Source: Costus lasius (taxonomy: Eukaryota; Streptophyta; Magnoliopsida; Zingiberales; Costaceae). Taken from it: DNA of 64,000 nt. This document shows, piece by piece, positions 56,628-64,000 of the stretch. The stretch is taken from NCBI GenBank assembly GCA_027563935.2, contig CM050450.1, positions 25,345,439 through 25,409,438 of the forward strand, written 5' to 3'. Both the position numbers and the translations under genes were made by a program. The notes under the pieces were generated by a model, which saw nothing but the letters and a program-made list of their open reading frames with translations, ran no database searches and was not told the origin of the DNA. Numbering within the stretch: the first letter of the stretch is position 1; each line of letters begins with the position of its first letter.

Positions 56628-58672
56628 AAGGAACTAAACAAGGAAAGAATGGAGATACGACTCGAGAAGCCGTGACCTGATCCCAGTTTAGCTTTGGTCA
56701 AGCTAGTGACCCAAAAATTAGCGCTTCTTGGGAGGCAACCCAAGCACTATTTTGTTTGTTCTTTGTTATTTATTATTTACATTCCTATTAAAAAAAATTC
56801 TGCTTGTTGCTTGCTCATATTACTAATCTGATTAAGTGTGTTTTCGCATGTATTTTAAGTCAATGGAGCAGCAAAACTCTTGATCTCTGACATGAATAGG
56901 AATAACTCATCTTTCACTATTATTCGAATAATGTGATTAAATTTAAAAGTCCATGGATCATCCTATGACACATAACATCTTATGATGACTGATTAACTCC
57001 TGCAATGGTTTCATTTACTAATCTAATTAGCGTTTTTGTTGTAGGTATTTAAGATGCCTTAATGAGTTGTAATCCTGATCTGTTAAACGAACAAGAAGAA
57101 GATGTTTAGTTCTATCTCGTGGATTAGTTGATTTGATTAAAAGATTTTAGTTCATCTTAGGGGGCACTACAACTTTTGAAGTCTGATAAATTTTTGTGTT
57201 GTTTTAATTTAGTGATATGATTAGCCCTCTTGTTGCAGATGCCCTACATGCCTAATAGATAATGACCCTCTATTTTTCGTACACCTGAAAAGAATAACTT
57301 TTATTCTACTTTTTGGTTTTGTCACTTTTATTCTACTTTTTGGTTTTGTCACTTTTCGTACACCTCTGATTGCCCCATGAAAGAAATCATTTTTAGCTAA
57401 GGTAAGATACTATTTTTGGGCTGAGCCTTATATATCTAAAGAATGCGCAGGTAAAATTTTTATAAGGTGCATCCTTAAGATGAGATTGCCAACATTCTTT
57501 ATCACGCCACACCCCGCACGACGATGATAGTAATTGAGATCACTATACTTTTCGTGAGCATTCTTAGCCTTATTTCGACTCGGTTGTATCACTATGATAT
57601 CTTATGATATTTTTGATATGGTTGTATGATGATTTCTTTGAAGATTGATTAGTAGAATGAGTATTTGATTTTGACCTTGTGATGAGATGTGTGTAGTTTA
57701 AATATTGATGATGGATTGTTTATTCTTCCTTAACCATATCATTTGAAGTAATATGTGAAGATGATTTATTGGTTTAGGAATTTGTGAAACTATCTATGAA
57801 ATGATTTTTGGATAAAATTAGTCCTAGTATGATTTAGATTTTCATGTGATAAATATTTCTGCATTCTTGTGATATGAGTTGAATGATGGATGCTTGATTT
57901 CAATTTTCTAATTTACTGTATGAAATTATTTTCATGGAAAGAAATTAGAGGATATTTGTGAATAACTTACTCCAACTCCTCTAGTGTGATATACTGTAGT
58001 CATGAGTTATATTATGCCTTGTGGTAGACTTTAAATCTGTTTTGATCAAGTAACGAAGGGAAATTTATAAAATTCTATTTTTACCCTTCAGAAGAAAGAT
58101 CGATAACAATTTAAATACCATGCCCTTGGCCGGCTCTCTCCAAAATAAAGGCAATAAAAAAAAGAGAAAAGAAAGAAAAGAAGAAAAGCAGAAAAAGAGA
58201 GAGCTGTAGGTTAAGTGGACAACTTCTCTGACTGCTTATAATTATGCTGAGTTATATTGCACTATTTTATAATGCACTTTGAATAATGTTATCATGCTAA
58301 CAGGAATAGGCAGATAATCGTTCAAGAACCAATTTGCTCTAAAAACTTGATTACAAAATGTTCTTTAGTATCAATAAGTGAGTGATTTTTGATGGTAAAT
58401 AGGAATGATTAAAAGAAAAGTTTATAATTGTTTAGACAAGTTGAGCTTGAATGCCATATCAAGGATTATGAAAATCTTAGTCATCATGGATTATAACTTT
58501 TTGAAGGTCTTTTTCAAGGTATTTCTTTAAATCCCTTGTTCTTGTAAATCACTACACATATTACAAATAACTTTCATGTCAAGGAGGAAACAAAACTGAA
58601 GTCATTTAAATTTTTACACACCTTGATTCATGATTGCTTAAGGATAAGCAAAAGTTTGAGCCTTATGCATTT
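56628..58672 (+). other. Element G 3' untranslated region
   Basis: After the AAATC copy at 56623-56627, element G resumes with a short coding-like piece, then the TTGGG/CCCAA hairpin (56728-56745), then about 1.9 kb of AT-rich DNA with no domain. A long purine run lies at about 58145-58200. The final 70 bp (from about 58602) are the segment that recurs before each later LTR copy. Confidence 0.6.
56728..56745 (+). other. Conserved GGGAGGCAACCC hairpin (element G)
   Basis: CTTGGG/CCCAAG, 6-bp stem with loop AGGCAA, in the same context as 29483-29498 of element E. Confidence 0.6.
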
Positions 58673-58915
58673 TGATGACACAGAATTTTATAGTAAATTT
58701 TATATTAATTAAATATTCATTTTCAGTCAAATTAATGAGCTTTTGAATGTTTTTAAACTTTATTGGTCAATTATTTCGCAATCTACACCTCTTCTTATTT
58801 TTCATCATTTTGAAGTAAAAAGGGCTTAATTTCAATGGATTTGAAGAAATCGAAGGCTAAAAATAGAATCAGCACGAAATTTCTAGCTCAGGGGTCAATT
58901 TTGGAATTTTTCTGA

Positions 58916-58933
58916 TTTCACACCCCTGTGAAA
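58916..58933 (+). other. G-family LTR palindrome, first site
   Basis: TTTCACA, CCCC, TGTGAAA, a perfect inverted repeat about 243 bp from the LTR start. Equivalent, variably mutated copies are in each of the other LTR units. Confidence 0.6.
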
Positions 58934-59378
58934 AATGAACTAAAATTTTCAGGGGGTGTGAAAATAATAAAAGAGGGAAACAATCACTGCTGCCTGTGCT
59001 CGAGTCTTCTGCCGCCTCCTAATTTTGAATTTTTTGATGAAAAATTAGAAGAATCAGAGCCCGAATCGGAAAAACAAAAAGAACATAATCGCTCTATAAG
59101 ATCAGAGGAAGATTTCGAGCCTAGTTTCACGAGTTTTAATAAAGAAGAGAGAGAGAGAAATCGAGTGAGGAACCACCGCGTTAGGGTTCCTCACTGGGAA
59201 GCAACGAAGCCACCTGTAGCAACGAAATTTTCAGGAGAGCTTCACCCAAGGGAGGAGAAGACACACCAAAAATTTTAGATTTAAAGGAGTTCGATCAGAG
59301 AAGAAATCAGAGAAAGAAAATCATAGCCGTGGAGGAAATTTGCCGAGCACTATAGTAATTACTGTAACAGCCGAAAAA

Positions 59379-59423
59379 TCACAGGGCTGTGAAAATTGAA
59401 CTAAAATTTTCACACCCCTGTGA
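59379..59423 (+). other. G-family LTR long hairpin, second site
   Basis: 19-bp arms 59379-59397 and 59405-59423 pair with one mismatch around a 7-nt loop. It lies about 706 bp from the LTR start; element E has its own, unrelated 13-bp hairpin at about 741 bp. Confidence 0.6.
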
Positions 59424-61778
59424 AATTAGTAAAATTTTCTATTCTTCCTCTATCGAATTTTAATTATTTTAAGATGAAATTTTGTTGTGTTTTCGACTTC
59501 ATGTAGCGTAAAACTTTATTTGGGACTTAGGAGTAATCTCATTTTAATTCTTTAATGACTATGATTTTTAACCTATTTGTTATTCTTTGAATGATAATTG
59601 GCCTCTATGATTAATTTGCTTTGAAATTATTATTAGCATATTTTAGGGTTCGTAATATGGACTGAGAGGTTATTTACGAGGTCATTTATATTTTTACACA
59701 CCTTGATTCATGTTTGCTTGAGGACAAGCAAAGGTTTGAGCCTTATGTTTTTTGATGACTCAAAATTTTATAGTAAATTTTTTATTAATTATTTATTCCT
59801 TTTGAGTCAAATTAATGAGCTTTTGCATGTTTTAAAACTTTATTGGTCAATTATTTCAGAATCTATACCTCTTCTTATTTTTCATCATTTTGACGTAAAA
59901 AGGGCTTAATTTCAATGGATTTGAAGAAATTGGAGGCTGGAAACATAATCAACAAGAAATTTCAAGCTCAAGGGTCAATTTTCAATTTTTTTTGATTTCA
60001 CACCATTGTGAAAAATGAACTAAAATTTTCAGGGGGTATGAAAATAATAAAAGAGGGAAACAGTCACCACTGCCTGCGCTTGAGTCTTTCGCCGCCTCCT
60101 AATTTTGAATTTTCTGATGAAAAATTAGAAGAATCAGAGCCCGAATCGGAAAAATGAAAAGAACAGAATCGTTCTATTAGATCAGAGGAAGATTTCGAGC
60201 CTGGTATCATGAGATTTAATCAAGAACAGAGAGAGAAATAGAGTGAGGCACTTCCGAGTTAGGGTTCTTTGATGGGAAGCAACGAAGCCACCTTTGGCAA
60301 CGAAATTTTTAGGAGAGCTTAGCCCAAGGGAGGAGAAGACACACCAGAAATTTCAGATTGAAAGGAGTTTGATCAGAGAAGAAACCAGAGAAAGAAAATC
60401 ATAGCCGTGGAGGAAATTCCCCGAACACTATAGTACTTACTGTAGCAGCTAAAAAATCACAGAGCTGTAAAAATTGAACTAAAATTTTCACAACCCTGTG
60501 AAATCAGTAAATTTTTCTATTGTTCCTATGTCAAATTCTAATTATTTTAAGATGAATTTTTGTTGTGTTTTTGACTCCGTGATAGCGTAAAACTTTATTT
60601 GGGACTTAGGGAGTAATCTCTTTCTAATTCTTTAATGACTAGATGATTTTTAACCTATTTGTTATTCTATGACTAATAATTTGCCTCTATGATTAATTTG
60701 CTTTGAAATTATTATTAGCATATTTTAAGGTTCGTAATATGGACCGAGGGGTGATTTATGAGGTCATTTATATTTTTATACACCTTGATTCATGATTGGT
60801 TGAGGACAAGTAAAGGTTTGAGCCTTATGTATTTTGATGACTCAAAATTTTATATTAATTATATATTCCTTTTGAGTCAAATTAAAGAGCTTTTGCATGT
60901 TTTAAAACTTTATTGGTCAATTATTTCGGAATCTACATCTCTTCATATTTTTCATCATTTTGAAGTAAAAAGGGCTTAATTTCAATGGATTTGAAGAAAT
61001 CAGAGGCTAGAAATGGAATCAACATGAAATTTCAAGCTCAGGGGTGAATTTTGGAATTTTTCTGATTTCACACCCTTATGAAAAATGAACTAAAATTTTC
61101 AGGGAGTGTGAAAATAATAAAAGAGGGAAATAGTCACCATTGCCTATGCTCGAGTCTTCCGCCGCCTCCTAATTTTGAATTTTTCTGATGAAAAATTAGA
61201 AGAATTAGTGCCCGAATCGAAGAACATAATCGTTCTATAAGATCAGAGGAAGATTTCGTACCTGGTATCATGAGATTTAATCAAGAATAGAGAGAGAAAT
61301 TGAGTGAGTCACCGCCGCGTTAGGGTTCCTCACCGGGAAGCAATGAAGCCACCTCTGGCAGTGAAATTTCCAGGAGAGCTTCGTCCAAGGGAGGAGAAGA
61401 CACACCAGAAATTTCAAATTGAAAGGAGTTCGATCAGGGATGAAACCAGAGAAAGAAAATCATAGCCGTGTAGGAAATTCGCTGAACACTATAGTAGTTA
61501 CTGTAGCAGCTAAAAAATCACAAGGCTGTGAAAATTGAACTAAAATTTTCACACCCTTGTGAAATCAATAAATTTTTCTATTCTTCCACTGTCGAATTCT
61601 AATTATTTTAAGATGAATTTTTGTTGTGTTTTCGACCCCATGATAGCGTAAAACTTTATTTGGGACTTAGAGAGTAATCTCTTTTTAATTCTTTAATGAC
61701 TAGATGGTTTTTAACCTATTTGTTATTCTTTGAATGATAATTTGCCTCTGTGATTAATTTGCTTTGCCTTATGAATTT

Positions 61779-63389
61779 TGATGACTCAGAATTTTATAGT
61801 AAATTTTATATTAATTATATATTCCTTTTGAGTCTAATTAATGAGCTTTTGCATGTTTTAAAACTTTATTGGTCAATTATTTCGGAATCTACACCTCTTC
61901 TTATTTTTCATCATTTTGAAGTAAAAAGGGCTTAATTTCAATGGATTTCAAGAAATCGGAGGCTGGAAACGGAATCAACACGAAATTTCAAGCTCAGGTG
62001 TCAATTTTGGAATTTTTCTGGTTTCACATCCCCATGAAAAATGAACTAAAATTTTCAGGGTGTGTAAAAATAATAAAAGAGGGAAACAGTCATCGCCGCC
62101 TGTGCTTGATTCTTCCGCCACCTCCCGATTCTGATTTTTCCAACGAAAAATTAGAAGATTCAGAGCCCTAATTAGAAAAATGAAATGAATAGAATCGTTC
62201 TATAATATCAGAGGAAGATTTCGAGCTTGGTATGACGAATTTTAATCAATAACAGAGAGAGAAATCGAGTGAGGTGCCGCCATGTTAGAGTTCCTCGCTG
62301 AGAAGCAATGAAGCCACCTCTGGCGGCGAAATTTTCAGGAGAGCTTCACCCAAGGGAGGACACATCAGAAATTTTTGATCAAAAGGAGTTCGATCGGAGA
62401 AGAAATCAGAGAAAGAAAATCGCAGCCATGGAGGAAATCAGCCGAACACTGTAGCAGCCGAAAATCAAAGGGTTGTAAAATTGAACTAAAATTTTCACAC
62501 CCTTGTGAAATCAGTAAAATTTTCTATTCTTCCTTTGTCGAATTCTAATTATTTTAAGATAAATTTTTATTGTGTTTTCGACTCCATGATAGCGTAAAGC
62601 TTTATTTGGGACATTGGGAGTAATCTCTTTTTAATTCTTTAATGACTAGATGATTTTTAACCTATTTGTTATTCTTTGAATGATAATTTTGCCTTTGTGA
62701 TTAATTTTCTTTGAAATTATTATTAGCATGTTATAGGGTTCGTAATATGGGCTGAGAGGTGATTTATGAACCTGAAACCCTTAGATTAGATCTAGAAACC
62801 TAGACTATGAAAGTAGCTAAGTCCTAGAACTCTAATTTATGATGCTTAATTTACATGTAAGTGATTTTGATTTTAAAGTTTTAGACATGATAATATGGAC
62901 TTTGATTGTTAGAACCCCTTAGGTAAAACCTATAAAATTGAAGTACGAGAGCATTTAATTTTACTTGAGAAGTAGACTATGAGAGTTAAACCACAAAAGT
63001 GATTTTAATTTTCTTTGTCTGGTTTATTTTTATTTAACACTGAGTAGCAAGTCACGAAAGTGAAGACTGTTATGTGTAAATTGGACATCCAAGAGGAGAC
63101 AATTTCTTTTTTTAATTAAACTTTTCTTTATCATGATTTGAATAACTAATAAAAACTAAATTATATCTAGTCATGAGAATTAAAAAGTGATAAAACCTTA
63201 GTCCCAGTTTTCTCTCTCCAATTTCCGACGACAGATTTTGTTGTTTCGTTATTCCATTTTGCTTCATACCCATCGTACATCGATCGCTTAGCTAGTAAGA
63301 ATTTAATTATTTAGTACTTAACACGTAGGTCTCTGTGGGTTCGATATCTTTTATTATTTTGACGTATCCGTGCACTTGTGGACACATCA
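61779..63389 (+). repeat. Element G 3' LTR, complete (1611 bp)
   Basis: Starts TGATGACTC and ends ACACATCA before the target copy TCTAC. It aligns with 46210-47858 at roughly 93 percent in the sampled start. It carries the CACGAAAGTGA-type repeats near 62943, 62990 and 63053. Confidence 0.9.
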
Positions 63390-64000
63390 TCTACTCGAGT
63401 AGTTTCTAGGGTAGTTTTCTTAACAAATAATGTGTAGATCAACCCTGCTTATCTAGATCAACCCTGCAAGAATTGTTGAGTCCTAAGTAGTATGATGGGC
63501 TTCTTAGTCTCTATAGCCTTCCCTTGAGCATGTGAGTTTCGGAGTTCCTTAGGTAGGCTGAGCACAAGTGTGATTTTCTTCCCACTATGGGTGAACTCAA
63601 ATGTGTTGCTCCTCCCATAATGAGTCACATCAAAATCATACAACCTTGGTCGTCCTAATAAAATATCAGCGACATCCATTTCAATAATATCATACCAAAT
63701 ACTTCCTTGATAGGTAGCAAGTTTAAGGGGTACTAGACACTTATAGGCAACTGGAATATTGGATTGATCTACCCATGATATGCTATAAGGCTTTTGGTGT
63801 TTTTCCTAGGTGTGCCCAAATTTGCTAACTGCTTGCTTGGAGATGACATTCAGACTACTCCCACTATCTATGACTATCTTACAAACCTTCCCATTGCACT
63901 TGGTGTAGGTATAAAAAAGACTAATCCTTTTCTAATCTTCGGCTTGAGTATTCTTGATGTAATTGCACCTAACTACTGCTATGATGGGAGGTTGGGTTTC
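63390..64000 (-). pseudogene. pol: GypF aspartic protease region (continues past window)
   Basis: The minus strand encodes CKIVIDSGSSLNVIS (active-site DSG near 63860) followed by DVADILLGRPRLYDFDV near 63640-63680, the usual protease flap and C-terminal motif of Ty3/gypsy elements. A stop near 63930 shows decay. It joins, across element G, to the RT-side sequence at 46209. Gag and the 5' LTR should lie to the right of the window. Confidence 0.85.

Larger units (their letters stand above)
58602..61778 (+). repeat. Tandem array of truncated LTR units at the 3' end of element G
   Basis: LTR starts (TGATGAC) occur at 58673, 59753, 60835 and 61779. The first three LTR copies stop after about 1.0 kb (near 59679 and 60760) or 0.93 kb (61766). 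Copies two and three are preceded by the same ~73-bp end of the internal region (GTCATTTATATTTTTACACACC onward, at 58602, 59681 and 60763). The repeat period is 1080 and 1082 bp. The fourth start is preceded by a shortened junction. The frame 58928-59278 is part of the first unit and is not a gene. Confidence 0.9.
46210..63389 (+). mobile_element. Element G: 17-kb non-autonomous Ty3-type element with tandem 3' LTRs
   Basis: Perfect target duplications TCTAC (46205-46209 and 63390-63394). The 5' LTR is 46210-47858 with a tRNA-Asp-like primer site, then leader, gag and protease remnants, element H inserted at 51028-56622, a 3' untranslated region and a 3' end with three truncated LTR copies before one full LTR (61779-63389). 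There is no RT, RNase H or integrase, so replication would depend on another element. It splits GypF between protease and RT. Confidence 0.9.

Noticed and set aside
58928..59278. 116-codon frame with an EEKTHQKF-like end, also 46659-46934
   Set aside because: Lies in the G-family LTR; interrupted differently in the other LTR copies.

Overview
The window is nuclear DNA of a flowering plant with a repeat-rich genome. I found no host gene, tRNA/rRNA gene or CRISPR array. Essentially every base belongs to LTR retrotransposons inserted into one another. The Ty1/copia elements use an initiator tRNA-Met primer site. Two gag-type non-autonomous Ty3 families use a tRNA-Asp-like primer site, as Athila/Tat elements do. 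The species cannot be named from this sequence.

Nesting, outermost first. The base layer is a minus-strand Ty3/gypsy element (GypF), seen as integrase/RNase H/RT at 44000-46209 and protease at 63390-64000. Its left side was invaded by an old copia element, CopC (17183-43999, plus strand, only the tail of its 5' LTR in the window). CopC's 5' LTR carries CopB (7892-17182, plus), and CopB's 5' LTR carries CopA (1-7891, minus; youngest, with an intact 1294-residue gag-pol). CopC's coding region was broken by CopD (19353-35566, TSD CCCCA), by a solo LTR (35670-37028, TSD ACCTG) and by a reversed LTR fragment (37802-39185). CopD's 3' LTR carries the non-autonomous element E (26279-33646, TSD ACCTG/ACCTA). 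The right side of GypF was split by the 17-kb non-autonomous element G (46210-63389, TSD TCTAC), which itself carries a minus-strand gag-only element H (51028-56622, TSD AAATC).

Only CopA has a complete open frame. CopB keeps its frame but has five stops and a lost integrase catalytic Glu. CopC and CopD are heavily decayed. E and G have gag (G also protease) but no reverse transcriptase or integrase, and H has gag only, so all three would need enzymes from elsewhere.

The most interesting signals are non-coding. (1) The 1.6-1.9-kb leaders of CopA-D carry an ordered set of RNA hairpins whose stems change by compensatory substitution between elements, with a repeated CCCUCG hexaloop and a conserved UUGUA bulge. 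(2) The LTRs of the E and G families carry perfect or near-perfect inverted repeats at matching places but with unrelated sequence. (3) G ends in a tandem array of about 1.08-kb units containing the LTR start, and CopC's LTR contains a triplicated segment of about 0.55 kb. LTR divergences quoted are hand counts and approximate.
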